In this document: positions 18,942-28,053 of the stretch, one piece after another
Numbering within the stretch: the first letter of the stretch is position 1
Layout: every line of letters starts with the position of its first letter
DNA from: Nocardioides piscis
GTDB lineage: Bacteria > Actinomycetota > Actinomycetes > Propionibacteriales > Nocardioidaceae
DNA length: 64,000 bases
Assembly (NCBI RefSeq): GCF_011300215.1
Contig: NZ_CP049866.1
Location: forward strand, 806,001 to 870,000
Direction of reading: 5' to 3'
Made by a program: the position numbers and the translations under genes
Notes under the pieces: model-generated
The model's database searches: none
Told to the model about the DNA's origin: nothing
The model's input: only the letters and a program-made list of their open reading frames with translations

Positions 18942-19573
18942 CTGCCCCCCGCACACGCGCCCAGCTGGCTCGCGCCGTTGCCCGGGACATCCCGCCAGGA
19001 TCCTTCGTCAACCTTGGTATCGGCCAACCCACCAGCGTCGCCAACTACCTTCCACCAGACTCCGGCATCGTCCTCCACACCGAGAACGGCATGCTGAACA
19101 TGGGACCTGAGGCCATCGGTGACCAGGTCGATCGCGATCTCACCAACGCCGGCAAGGCGCCGGTGACGGAGCTGCCTGGGTCGTCGTACTTCCACCATGC
19201 CGACTCCTTCGCCATGATGCGTGGTGGCCACTTGGACGTTGCCGTTCTCGGCGCGTTTCAGGTGTCGCATGCCGGCGACATCGCGAACTGGCACACCGGC
19301 GAGTCCGATGCGATCCCCGCTGTGGGCGGGGCTATGGAGCTCGCGGTCGGCGCCAAGCAGGTGTTCGTGATGATGTCGCTCTTCACTCGCGACGGTGACC
19401 AGAAGCTGGTGCCCTCGTGCACCTATCCACTGACCGGACTGGGATGCGTCTCTCGGATATACACCGAGCTTGCGACCTTCGACCTGACCAGAGGTCGGGT
19501 ACGCGTAGTCGATACGTTCGGAATCACGCGCGAAGCGATCATCGAGCGTCTGGGACTTCCAGTAGACGCATGA
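18938..19573 (+). CDS. 3-oxoacid CoA-transferase subunit B (PcaJ/ScoB-like)
   Basis: 211-residue beta subunit. NLGIGQPT is the N-terminal motif, and HTENGMLNMG (about residues 46-55) carries the catalytic glutamate that forms the CoA thioester intermediate. The C-terminal part GGAMELAVGAKQVFVMMSLFT followed by CTYPLTG is complete. It is coupled to subunit A by ATGA. A decayed C-terminal fragment of a related beta subunit is found separately at 49151. Confidence 0.92.
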   Translation: MTAPRTRAQLARAVARDIPPGSFVNLGIGQPTSVANYLPPDSGIVLHTENGMLNMGPEAIGDQVDRDLTNAGKAPVTELPGSSYFHHADSFAMMRGGHLDVAVLGAFQVSHAGDIANWHTGESDAIPAVGGAMELAVGAKQVFVMMSLFTRDGDQKLVPSCTYPLTGLGCVSRIYTELATFDLTRGRVRVVDTFGITREAIIERLGLPVDA

Positions 19574-19607
19574 CGCTTCCACGCTGTTCGCCGTACGAGA
19601 AGTCACC

Positions 19608-20327
19608 GTGAAGTCTCAACGACCCCGAATGCTCGTGACCGGCGGCGCCGCGGGCATCGCAGTGAGCGTCGCCCGACTCGGGATTGCGCGGGATTGGGAT
19701 GTCGTCGTACTGAGCGACGACCGGGCGAGCGTCGGGACGTCTGTCCGGGTCAACCTCACAAACACAGATGAAGTAAACGAGGCACTGGAATCCGTTCTCC
19801 ACGCTGGGCGGGTCACAAGACTCGTCAACAGCGTTCACCCTGACCTCTCGGCACGTCTTGAGGGACGGTGGAGCGAGGATAACGAAAGAATCCACCAGCA
19901 GAGTGTGCAGCTCGCCGTGCAATGCGCTCGAGCCGTGTTGCCCGGGATGACATCGAGTGGATTCGGTCGGATTGTGAGCGTCTCCGCCGGGGCAACACCC
20001 GGGAAGGAGCGACGGACGGCGTATGCGCCATCCGAGCCGCACTCGCGCATGATGGACCGCACTTGGGCGCTAGAGCTTGGCCACCACGGCGTCAGCGTCC
20101 ATGCGATCAAACCTGGTCCGGTCGCCATTGACCTGCACCTCGCGGCGAACGCACGCGCATCGTCCCTGACTCACGCGACCGCCCAGAAGGTTGTGACGCT
20201 CAGGCGGGGCAGCTACGAGGACGACGTACCCACCCCCGAACTCCTTTGCGCCGATGCTACGGCGCTCGTGACCAGGCAGGTGCTCTACGCGTGTGGCGGG
20301 TTGAGGGTTCGGCTGTCGTCAGTCTGA
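19608..20327 (+). CDS. Short-chain dehydrogenase/reductase-like protein with altered catalytic motifs
   Basis: 239 residues with the SDR Rossmann layout: TGGAAGIA at the N-terminus (the usual last glycine of TGxxxGIG is alanine), NSV in place of NNAG, GRIVSVSAGAT with the serine-bearing strand, a YxxxK position reading YAPSE (lysine replaced by glutamate), and the following helix and IKPGPV. The catalytic lysine is therefore missing by simple reading, so normal oxidoreductase activity is doubtful. GTG start 34 bp after the CoA-transferase, same strand, so probably the last gene of the operon. It may be a decaying or repurposed FabG-like protein. Confidence 0.72.
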   Translation: MKSQRPRMLVTGGAAGIAVSVARLGIARDWDVVVLSDDRASVGTSVRVNLTNTDEVNEALESVLHAGRVTRLVNSVHPDLSARLEGRWSEDNERIHQQSVQLAVQCARAVLPGMTSSGFGRIVSVSAGATPGKERRTAYAPSEPHSRMMDRTWALELGHHGVSVHAIKPGPVAIDLHLAANARASSLTHATAQKVVTLRRGSYEDDVPTPELLCADATALVTRQVLYACGGLRVRLSSV

Positions 20328-20529
20328 TCTACGGGCGCTCGACTAGCTATGGGCGTGCGTCGCCAGCGTCGACCTCCACACTCACGGATTGCCGATACGA
20401 GTCGGATGCCCAAGGCCCTGGGGTCGACGTTCCCCCGTCACGGTCCTCCGCAGCATGCGCTCGACGAAGCAGGGCGAGCGCGTACGCATTGGTTCGTTAC
20501 CGCTGGGTCCCCAACACTCGGGCGAGGAC

Positions 20530-22221
20530 TCAGCGGCTCAACAAGGTAGAAGCCAGGATGTTGAGGATGTCTCCTGGTTGCAGTACCTGATGAGCGCCTC
20601 GATAATATGCGTTCTCTTCCGAAGTCGCGGCGATCTGCTGCAGGGACCCCAGGTCTGCGTCCGCGCTGAGGCCGATAGCGATGATGCGCACTGGCCTATC
20701 GGGGTTCTGCATCTTCTGCAGCTCAAGCTTGAGCTCCTCGAGTGAGATCGAGGCCGGGTCGTCGTTGGGGCCGTCGGTGAAGATCACCAAGGAGTTCTGG
20801 TAGTACGGGTTGTACTGCCGCACGGCCTCCTGGTAAGCGGCCAAGATGGAGTCGTAGAGACCGGCTCCGCCGCGAGTCTGGCTGGGGAGAGCATCAATCT
20901 GTTGTTTGAGGAGGTCCTTGTGGATGCGCCCAGGCCCCACCGGGGCATCGAGTCGACGTAGCGGGGCCACCTCGCGCCAGTCCTGGCCGTTGGGCGCCTG
21001 GTTGGTCGAGAAGACCCGGAACCCGAGACGCACCGCGTCTGGGAAGACCTCCAGTGCGGTCTTGGAGGCGTCAGCCGCCAACTCGATCTTGCTCATGACT
21101 CCGAACTGAGTTGCCATGGAGTCCGAGGTCTCGACGAGTGCCAGGATGCTGGAGGGGACCTTGAGTGCGTTGAAGCGCTTTATCACCGCGTCGACCTGTG
21201 TTTGCGGCACCGTAGCCAACTGCTTCTCTGCGCTTGCGTCCTGACTCTCAGGGAGCGGAGCGCCATCGGGGCCTCGGAGGTGGTCTTCGGCAATGGCCCG
21301 CACGCCCTCCGTGGTCTTGAACCAATCAGCAATCCGCTCACCGGTGCGGGCCACTACGTCCACCCCTGCCGCACTGTTGATCGCGAAGCTGACGCCAACT
21401 GGTTCGGCGACCTGGACGAGCGGGTAGTTGAGAACGGCGAACCCGTCGCCAGGCACGCGCCACTGAAGGGAGTCGTTGCCGCGCTTGGCGATCAGGAAAT
21501 CACGCTCCGTGACAGGCACCATCTTGGCGCTCCCGAGCTCGAGGTTGTCAACGGTCACCTTGCCGACGGTGCCCGAGGCGAGGTTGTCGCCAAACCGTTG
21601 GGCAAGGGGAACCATGGTTTCCTGCGCCGCCGTCGGGTCGCCCTCGCCGAAGGGTGTGACGAGCGCCATGGCAGACGCGCCGTCACTGCTGGGGTCAGAG
21701 ATCTCCAGGTGAGGTGAGGCGAGGACGTCCGACCAGGCTGCGCCCGCTTGTTCCTTGATTCCACCAGCCAGCGCGACCGGCGTCGTCGCGAGTGTTGGGA
21801 CAAGGACGGTGCCGGCGCGGTCGTGGGTCACAAGCACGCTGTGCCAAGCCGGAGAGTCGGGGACCCAAAGATCGGGCAGCGCACTGTCGTCGTCGGGAGC
21901 CTCCTCCAGACCTACCGCGACGTCAGCGACCGTAGCGGTCGTGACGTTGATCTCGACGCATCGACTGTCGGTGGAAAGGGAGTCCACTGCCTCCTCGACC
22001 AGGTCCGCCATGGCTGGGGCCACGGCCACGTTGACGCTGGAGGTTTGGCAGTTCACGCCTGCGCTTTCGTCGCCGCCTAGCGCCTGGGCTCCTGCCCAAC
22101 CGAGGGTCCCGATCAAGATCAGGGTGACGACTCCGACTCTCACCCGACGCGAGGCGCTGCGCTGTGTTGCAGCGGGCTCGCGGTGGTCGTCGGTGTCATT
22201 GTGCAGGTGGCTGCCGAACAT
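20530..22221 (-). CDS. Secreted/membrane-anchored solute-binding plus VWA-domain protein
   Basis: 563 residues. A basic N-terminus is followed by one hydrophobic segment (about residues 28-50, signal anchor), a type 2 solute-binding-like region (about 60-320) and a C-terminal von Willebrand A domain (about 355-563). In the MIDAS metal site the usual DxSxS reads ETSDS at 364-368, so the first aspartate is glutamate; the later TDG (near 483) and the glycine-rich TRGGAGLYDS are present. Proteins of this SBP-VWA architecture occur in actinobacteria but their role is not established; surface ligand binding is inferred. The promoter carries the palindrome TGAKGAWWTCMTCA shared with the neighbouring envelope genes. 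Confidence 0.8.
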   Translation of the reverse strand: MFGSHLHNDTDDHREPAATQRSASRRVRVGVVTLILIGTLGWAGAQALGGDESAGVNCQTSSVNVAVAPAMADLVEEAVDSLSTDSRCVEINVTTATVADVAVGLEEAPDDDSALPDLWVPDSPAWHSVLVTHDRAGTVLVPTLATTPVALAGGIKEQAGAAWSDVLASPHLEISDPSSDGASAMALVTPFGEGDPTAAQETMVPLAQRFGDNLASGTVGKVTVDNLELGSAKMVPVTERDFLIAKRGNDSLQWRVPGDGFAVLNYPLVQVAEPVGVSFAINSAAGVDVVARTGERIADWFKTTEGVRAIAEDHLRGPDGAPLPESQDASAEKQLATVPQTQVDAVIKRFNALKVPSSILALVETSDSMATQFGVMSKIELAADASKTALEVFPDAVRLGFRVFSTNQAPNGQDWREVAPLRRLDAPVGPGRIHKDLLKQQIDALPSQTRGGAGLYDSILAAYQEAVRQYNPYYQNSLVIFTDGPNDDPASISLEELKLELQKMQNPDRPVRIIAIGLSADADLGSLQQIAATSEENAYYRGAHQVLQPGDILNILASTLLSR

Positions 22222-22272
22222 GTGTGGCCTCTCGCGTTGCTCGGAATCGTGGATCCACGGTGACGATAGTAT

Positions 22273-22301
22273 CTATAACTGAGGAAATCATCAGTTCTCA
22301 A
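22273..22301 (-). promoter_or_regulatory. Promoter of the SBP-VWA gene with palindromic operator (site A)
   Basis: On the minus strand TTGAGA (plus 22296-22301) and TTATAG (plus 22273-22278) are separated by 17 bases. The 14-bp palindrome occupying plus 22280-22293 (TGAGGAAATCATCA) fills that spacer, a position that would block RNA polymerase. Promoter hexamers are matches by eye, not mapped. Confidence 0.6.
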
Positions 22302-22420
22302 AGATCACAAGGAGCGCCCCCTGGGCGAACGACAGCGCCCGCGCCCCGCGCCCGGGAGCCGCACATCCGCTCTCGGTCCATGAGGGCTGTCTTGCCAAGT
22401 GGCCGAGGGTCGGACCTGCC

Positions 22421-22457
22421 TTGACAGATCACCCAGGCGAAGTTGATGATTTCATCA
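22421..22457 (+). promoter_or_regulatory. Promoter with palindromic operator (site B) for the 22517/22638 genes
   Basis: TTGACA at 22421-22426 is a perfect -35 hexamer. About 17-18 bases later comes GATGAT, a fair -10, which lies inside the palindrome TGATGATTTCATCA at 22444-22457. The palindrome is identical in form to sites A, C and D, so a repressor would cover the -10 region. Confidence 0.6.
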
Positions 22458-22516
22458 CTTCCAGTGGATGAGGAGGCCGTGTCGTGGCATGGACGAGGCG
22501 CGAGGAGGTGTGCGCG

Positions 22517-22618
22517 ATGGCGTTGCGCGTTGACGGAGTCGTGCTCGCGGCCGCTGGCGGCGACGAGTCCTTGCGCACGCCGATGACATTCAGTCGCGCC
22601 GCGCACACTGTCGTGTAG
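22517..22618 (+). CDS. Small ORF of 33 codons, possibly an ABC-ATPase N-terminal relic
   Basis: A 33-codon frame (MALRVDGVVLAAAGG...) has an excellent ribosome binding site GAGGAGG at 22502-22508, nine bases from the ATG, and follows promoter/operator site B. The pattern 'LRVDGVVL..GG-ESLRTPMTFS' resembles the first strands of an ABC ATPase domain such as that fused to the MMPL protein at 30296, so it could be the remnant of an ATPase partner of the ABC-2-like protein encoded next, or a translated leader. I cannot tell which, and it may also be noise. Confidence 0.35.
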   Translation: MALRVDGVVLAAAGGDESLRTPMTFSRAAHTVV

Positions 22619-22637
22619 AGCCCAGGACCTCAGCAGC

Positions 22638-24980
22638 ATGGACAAACTTCTCGACAGACTGCGATCTACCCGCCACGACAATCGGTCGACGGCGGGCTGT
22701 CGGGGGCATCGTTGGGTGCGGCGTGCCTTTCCCGCACCTGTGGTCGCCGGGTGCGTGCTGCTTCTTGGGGCACACGCCGTACTGGTGAGCATGCTGGTGG
22801 GTCCTGGACAGGACGCGAGACTGCACGAGGCTCCACTGTTGATTGTGGCGTCGCCCGTGGTGAGCTCGGCGTTGGCTGAGCGAGCGAACGCGCTGCCTGA
22901 CCGTCCATTGGCCGTCTTGGCCGGCGATGCCGGCGACGGTGTCGACGCCGCTGAAGACCAGGTCATCGAGGGTGTGGTGGTTGCCGCTCTGGTGATGGAT
23001 TTGTCGGGCACTACTGACCGTCTCGTCCTCAACGCCAGCCGTGACGAGGAACTGAACGGCGCGGTGGAGGATCACGTCCGCCAAGTGTTGGCCAGCAACG
23101 GACGGAGAGTGCAGGTCACGCGTGTGTCCGCTACCACCATGAGTGGTGAGCGTGTGTCCGCAGCGGCGTTGGCGAGCAGCGCGGCGGGCTTCGCCATGGC
23201 GCTGCTGGTGTCGGTGCTGTTGGGTCCGGCACCGAACCGGCTGCGGCTGGGTGCCGGACGAGTCGTGACGTTGGTGTTGGTGTGCGGAATCTTGGGCCTG
23301 GTCGGAGCGTCGTGGCTCTCGCCCCCCTCCACGGCGAGACGAATCGAGATGGCGGCCGTCGTGGGCCTCAGCATCTTGATGCCTGCGCTGTTGACGCTGG
23401 CGTTGGGGGCGCTCGCGGGTCTGGCCGGACTGGCTGTGGGCTTGACCTTGTTCGTGGTGGTCGCCTCCCCGTTGTTGTGGGGCATCGACTCGCACCTGCT
23501 TCCCGAACCGTTCAACAAGCTCGTGGACTGGACGCCAGCGGGTGCGACGGTGAACGCCCTCGACAGCGTGGTGCTGTTCACCGGTACGGGGCTGCGTCAA
23601 CCTCTGGCCGTGTTGATGGGGTGGCTGGTGGTGGCCGTCGTGGCGATGCTGGTGGCACGGCGCGAACGAGTCCGCGCTCACGTCACCCTCGGTGACGGCA
23701 TCATCGGCTCGCGCAAGCAGACGTCACCTCAAGGTTTGGCTACGGCCGCATCATCCATTGGCGCCAGCCCCCGAGGGGATGCAGATTCGCCGCCGAAACG
23801 ACGCCTTACACGTCGCTGGCGCTTGCGCGTGGCCGCAGTCGTACTTCCCAGCGCGATCATGGTGGCCGGACTTGTCGCGTTCATCCCCAGCGATCGATCG
23901 CCCTCGGCTGCTGTCGTCGTCGACAGCGCTATGCAAACCCCGTGCGTGGCCACGGGTCGGGTGAGTTCGGTCTCGGACCTCAACCGGATCTCTGCCCGCT
24001 TACGGGGCGAGGGTCAGTTCGAGGGCGGTGATGTCGGCGCCAGCGCCGCCCTGCAAGACGGTCGTCGGCTACTCGTGTTCGGCGACACGCTGCGTAGGCT
24101 GCCCACCGGTCAGCGCACGTTCGTGCGCAACTCGATGCTGCTGTTCGACCCGGGCTGCATCCAGGCGGTGCTGCCAGCCGACTCCGGTGCTCTCATCCCG
24201 AACCGCGCAGGTACCGGCGTCGACGTCGGCTACTGGCCCATGTCGGTGAATGTCGCCACTCGGCCCGGATACGACCTCGTCTCGGTCATGGCTCAGCGAG
24301 TTCGTAGCACCGGTAGCGGTCCCTTCGATTTCGAGAACATCGGACCCGCGGTCGCGGTGTTCATCGTGCCTCGCGAAGGCGCACCGCAGCTCATCTCGGT
24401 TACTGACCTCGGCCCGGACGACGCCGACGTCACGCGCCCGACATGGGGGGCAGCGTCGGTGGTCGAGGCAGGGTGGACCTACCTGTACGGGACAGCCGGC
24501 AGCACAGAAGAGCTCACGTTCGGCTACTCGCTGCACCTGGCGCGCGTTCGCCCTGACAGCGTTCACGACCAGCAAGCCTGGGAGTACTGGACCGGGACAC
24601 GCTGGTCCCGCGCGGAGCACGAGGCAGTGGCACTGATCGACAATCAGGCGGGAACCTCGCAAACCCTGTCGGTCTTCGAGCGTGATGGCACCTGGTATGC
24701 GTTGAGCAAGCGCGACGACTTCCTCGGCTCCAAGGTCACTGTGTGGACCGGCCCACATCCTTGGGGTCCGTTCGATGTGGGCCGCGATGTTGCCCACCTG
24801 GAGTCCAACATCGTCACCGGGCAACTGCGCTACATGCCGTTGGCGCACCCCGACCTGTTCGCGCGGCCCGGCGATGTCGTGGTGTCCTACAGCCGCAATC
24901 GAACGGACGTGGGCAGCATCGTGAACGACCCGATGCAGTACCGCCCACGCTTCCTGAGGGTGCCGCTGCCCGATCAATGA
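22638..24980 (+). CDS. ABC-2-like membrane domain fused to a DUF4185-like extracytoplasmic domain
   Basis: 780 residues in two parts. Residues ~30-345 form an ABC-2/YhgE-like membrane unit: one transmembrane helix near 33-55, a ~130-residue external loop, then about five hydrophobic helices between ~180 and 345. After a basic linker a further transmembrane helix (~393-415) leads to a ~360-residue domain that resembles DUF4185 beta-propeller proteins ([22 protein letters not shown], then a repeat pattern of W/Y-rich strands such as WTYLYGTAG and [12 protein letters not shown]). DUF4185 domains are related to carbohydrate-active propellers, but no catalytic residue can be assigned here. The fusion is unusual. 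Placed behind operator site B, it probably belongs with the MMPL/YhgE proteins in export or modification of an envelope component. Confidence 0.75.
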   Translation: MDKLLDRLRSTRHDNRSTAGCRGHRWVRRAFPAPVVAGCVLLLGAHAVLVSMLVGPGQDARLHEAPLLIVASPVVSSALAERANALPDRPLAVLAGDAGDGVDAAEDQVIEGVVVAALVMDLSGTTDRLVLNASRDEELNGAVEDHVRQVLASNGRRVQVTRVSATTMSGERVSAAALASSAAGFAMALLVSVLLGPAPNRLRLGAGRVVTLVLVCGILGLVGASWLSPPSTARRIEMAAVVGLSILMPALLTLALGALAGLAGLAVGLTLFVVVASPLLWGIDSHLLPEPFNKLVDWTPAGATVNALDSVVLFTGTGLRQPLAVLMGWLVVAVVAMLVARRERVRAHVTLGDGIIGSRKQTSPQGLATAASSIGASPRGDADSPPKRRLTRRWRLRVAAVVLPSAIMVAGLVAFIPSDRSPSAAVVVDSAMQTPCVATGRVSSVSDLNRISARLRGEGQFEGGDVGASAALQDGRRLLVFGDTLRRLPTGQRTFVRNSMLLFDPGCIQAVLPADSGALIPNRAGTGVDVGYWPMSVNVATRPGYDLVSVMAQRVRSTGSGPFDFENIGPAVAVFIVPREGAPQLISVTDLGPDDADVTRPTWGAASVVEAGWTYLYGTAGSTEELTFGYSLHLARVRPDSVHDQQAWEYWTGTRWSRAEHEAVALIDNQAGTSQTLSVFERDGTWYALSKRDDFLGSKVTVWTGPHPWGPFDVGRDVAHLESNIVTGQLRYMPLAHPDLFARPGDVVVSYSRNRTDVGSIVNDPMQYRPRFLRVPLPDQ

Positions 24981-25139
24981 TCGTCATCGCAGCGCGGGCG
25001 CCCGCCGCAACTGCGGTTCCTGCCGAATCGGAGCAGTCGGGACGCGCACCTGCATGGAACCCGCGAAGCGCCGCCCGCGTCGCCAGTCGGCGCAGCGCGA
25101 ACGACGCGCTGGGGTGCCTTCCAGAAGGCGGCGGGCTTC

Positions 25140-25172
25140 TTGACATGATGAAATCCTCATTAGTGATATATA
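25140..25172 (+). promoter_or_regulatory. Promoter with palindromic operator (site C) upstream of acyl-CoA dehydrogenase
   Basis: TTGACA at 25140-25145 is immediately followed by the palindrome TGATGAAATCCTCA (25146-25159) and then an extended -10-like TGATATATA (25164-25172). The rest of the ~310-bp gap (24981-25294) holds no other recognised feature. The operator lies between the promoter hexamers, as at site A. Confidence 0.6.
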
Positions 25173-25294
25173 TTGCCACCAACGCCTGTCATCACGTTGC
25201 CGCAATCAGCGTGGGTCATGACGTCGCCCCAGGCGAGCTGTTTCGTCAAGGTCTGGCGCCGCGGCGGCGCTCACGAGAAAGGAACCGAAGTCCG

Positions 25295-27169
25295 GTGAGT
25301 CACTACAGGAGCAACGTGCGTGACATCGAGTTCAACCTCTTCGAGGTCCTCGGACGCGACGACATCCTCGGGCAGGGCCCCTTCGCCGAGATCGACGGCG
25401 GAACCGCCCGCGAGATCCTCGCCGAGGTCGACCGCCTGGCGCGTGATGACCTGGCCGCGTCCTACGTCGACAGCGACCGCAACCCGCCCGTCTTCGACCC
25501 TGGCACGCACACAGCCCCGGTACCGCCCTTGTTCAAGAAGGGCTACGACGCCTGGATTGCGTCCGGCTTCTGGACCATGAACGCACCCGCCGCGTTGGGC
25601 GGCATGGAAGTCCCCAGCTCCGTGCTGTGGGCTGCCAACGAGATGCTCCTTGGGGCGAACCCCGCCATCTGGATGTACGCGACCGGTGGCGGATCGGCGG
25701 ACGTCTTGTTCCGCAACGGCATCGAGCGAGACAAGCTGATGGCCGCGCACATCATCGAACGGCAATGGGGTTCGACGATGATGCTGACCGAGCCGGACGC
25801 GGGCTCCGACGTCGGCGCCGGACGCACGAAGGCCACCCTCAACGAGGACGGCTCGTGGAACATCACGGGCGTCAAGCGCTTCATCACATCCGCAGAATCG
25901 GACCTGCAACAAAACATCATGCACATGGTCCTCGCGCGCCCCGAGGGCGTCGAGGGCGTGGGCGGGCCGGGCACCAAGGGCCTCTCGCTGTTCCTGGTTC
26001 CCAAGTACCACTTCGACCACGAGACCGGCGAGCTGACCGGCGAGCGCAACGGCGTCTACGTCACCAACGTCGAGCACAAGATGGGCATCAAGGTCTCCAA
26101 CACCTGCGAGGTCACCTTCGGCGACCCGCAGGTCGGCGGCGGCGAGCCCGCGAAGGGCTGGCTGCTCGGCGAGGTGCACGACGGCATCGCGCAGATGTTC
26201 CAGGTCATCGAGAACGCGCGGATGATGGTCGGCACCAAGGCCATCGCCACGCTCTCCACCGGCTACCTCAACGCCCTCGACTACGCCAAGACGCGCGTCC
26301 AGGGTGCCGACCTGACGCAGGCGGCCGACAAGACCGCACCCCGCGTCACCATCACCCACCACCCCGACGTGCGCCGTTCGCTGATGACGCAGAAGTCGTT
26401 CTCCGAGGCCATGCGTTCGCTGGTGCTCTACACCGCGTCCTGGCAGGACAAGGTGATGCTGGCCGAGCACGCCGGCGAGACCGACGAGCTGGCGGCTGCG
26501 GTCAACGACCTGCTCCTGCCGATCGTCAAGGGCTACGGCTCGGAGCGCTCGTGGGTGCTGCTGGGCACCGAGTCGCTGCAGACCTTCGGCGGCTCCGGGT
26601 TCCTCCAGGAATACCCGATCGAGCAGTACGTCCGCGACGCCAAGATCGACACCCTCTACGAGGGCACCACCGCGATCCAGGGCCAGGACTTCTTCTTCCG
26701 CAAGATCGTCAAGGACCAGGGCCGCGCGCTGGGTCACCTGGCCAAGGAGATCGAGTCGTTCATCGGCGCCGAGTCCGGCAACGCACTGCTCAAGAACGAG
26801 CGCGCGCTGCTGGCCACCGCGCTCGAGGACGCCAACGCGATCGTCGCCCACATGATCAACGACCTCATGTCGGCCGACACCTCCTCCGAGGGCGGCGACC
26901 TGCGCAACATCTACAAGGTCGGCCTCAACACCAGCCGCCTGCTGATGGCGCTCGGTGACGTCGTGTGCGCCTGGCTGCTGCTGCACCAGGCCGAGATCGC
27001 CCTGGAGAAGCTCGCCGGGGACCCCGGCAAGGACAAGGCCTTCTACGAGGGCAAGGTCGCGGCCGCGCAGTTCTTCGCGCAGACCAACCTGCCGCGGATC
27101 ACCGCCGAGCGCGCCATCGCCGAGGCCACCGACCTCGCCCTGATGGACCTCGACGAGGCCGCGTTCTAG
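25295..27169 (+). CDS. Acyl-CoA dehydrogenase with C-terminal extension (FadE/DmdC-like)
   Basis: 624-residue acyl-CoA dehydrogenase of the long type. N-terminal helical domain to ~150, flavin-binding [19 protein letters not shown] (about 165-185) and [16 protein letters not shown], catalytic glutamate in [15 protein letters not shown] (about residue 467), then an extra ~130-residue helical C-terminal domain as in 3-methylmercaptopropionyl-CoA dehydrogenase-like and long-chain enzymes. GTG start at 25295 chosen because AAAGGA lies upstream and the family start [13 protein letters not shown] follows; the frame open from 24743 overlaps the previous gene. Codon choice is very GC-rich and regular, more like the core chromosome than its neighbours. 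Operator site C suggests it is co-regulated with the envelope genes, linking fatty-acyl metabolism to them. Confidence 0.9.
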   Translation: MSHYRSNVRDIEFNLFEVLGRDDILGQGPFAEIDGGTAREILAEVDRLARDDLAASYVDSDRNPPVFDPGTHTAPVPPLFKKGYDAWIASGFWTMNAPAALGGMEVPSSVLWAANEMLLGANPAIWMYATGGGSADVLFRNGIERDKLMAAHIIERQWGSTMMLTEPDAGSDVGAGRTKATLNEDGSWNITGVKRFITSAESDLQQNIMHMVLARPEGVEGVGGPGTKGLSLFLVPKYHFDHETGELTGERNGVYVTNVEHKMGIKVSNTCEVTFGDPQVGGGEPAKGWLLGEVHDGIAQMFQVIENARMMVGTKAIATLSTGYLNALDYAKTRVQGADLTQAADKTAPRVTITHHPDVRRSLMTQKSFSEAMRSLVLYTASWQDKVMLAEHAGETDELAAAVNDLLLPIVKGYGSERSWVLLGTESLQTFGGSGFLQEYPIEQYVRDAKIDTLYEGTTAIQGQDFFFRKIVKDQGRALGHLAKEIESFIGAESGNALLKNERALLATALEDANAIVAHMINDLMSADTSSEGGDLRNIYKVGLNTSRLLMALGDVVCAWLLLHQAEIALEKLAGDPGKDKAFYEGKVAAAQFFAQTNLPRITAERAIAEATDLALMDLDEAAF

Positions 27170-27189
27170 GCCGCCTCTCCCCCGAACGG

Positions 27190-27228
27190 CGGGCAGCCGG
27201 CCGACCCCCGAAGTCGGCTGCCCGCTCT
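27190..27228 (+). terminator. Hairpin after the acyl-CoA dehydrogenase gene
   Basis: CGGGCAGCCG (27190-27199) pairs perfectly with CGGCTGCCCG (27215-27224) around a 15-base loop, 20 bp past the stop codon. It is followed by CTCTCTC rather than a T run, so it is an atypical GC-rich terminator. Confidence 0.6.
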
Positions 27229-28053
27229 CTCAACAACTCGCCTCATTGTTCCGAGGCGGTTCATTCGATCCGTGCAAGGATCGCTGGAGGCGCCGCGTGC
27301 GCCCGGACTCGATCCCCGCAGTTGACCTGAACTCACGACACACCGAACACGCAGTCCCGTGTGCGACCAAACGGCTGAACATCCATGACAGATGCATCCG
27401 ACCGTGGGTTCGCTCGCGATCGGTTCAAAAGACCGATGGCCGGCGCGCTCAAGATCGAGCGAAGCCAGCGTGCCGATGACGGCCGTGACGACGCTCACCC
27501 CCCAACCAGTTCCCGCGCGGCACCCACAGCGAGCAGGCGGAGACCGATGAGGTGTCCCTGGATGTGGGAGGCGTGCTGATCGCAGGTGCGCTGCTCGGCG
27601 CGGTCGAAGACGATGTGAGCGACGAAGAAGAGGAGACTTACTCCTCTCGTCTTGGCGAACACCGACCTGCCAAGGCTCCGAATCCAATGTGTACACCACT
27701 ACCGACGTCACTCGCCGAGGATGTCCTCAGGCGCAGCGCGTTCGACTGCTCCGGGTTTGCCGGCAGCATTCCTCCCCAGTCAACTTTGTGTGACGGTTCG
27801 CGGCGTCGCGGCCCAGGACCAGAGGTCACCAACGCCCAGCAGTGCCGGATCCGCCGCACGACTGCCGCGCGCAGACATCTACACGGAAGCGCGACTGCGT
27901 ACCTCGGGCTGCGATGTCCGGCTCCTGCGCCGCAGGCACAAGGACTTCTTCATCCCGTTGGGGCGCCGACTCGCCGATGCACCGCGCATCCTCACGACCG
28001 CTGCGGTCCATGAGCCCGCAATCCGCTGCGCCCCAGACCCAGATGGCGCCTGA
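27229..28053. other. Gene-poor stretch, possibly decayed coding sequence
   Basis: About 825 bases lie between the terminator and the end of the YhgE-like gene. Open frames exist in several registers but none has a credible start, ribosome binding site or domain. On the minus strand, 27535-27640 reads through as a short helical peptide (FFVAHIVFD then QGHLIGLRLLAVGAARE) ending in a stop, which looks like the end of a broken gene; I cannot name its family. Nothing else is recognised. Confidence 0.4.

Noticed and set aside
24743..25294. N-terminal extension of the acyl-CoA dehydrogenase frame
   Set aside because: It overlaps the end of the ABC-2/DUF4185 gene, reads as low-complexity sequence, and contains the promoter/operator; the family start is at 25295.
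25271..26986. 571-codon open frame on the minus strand
   Set aside because: It is a shadow of the strongly codon-biased acyl-CoA dehydrogenase gene.
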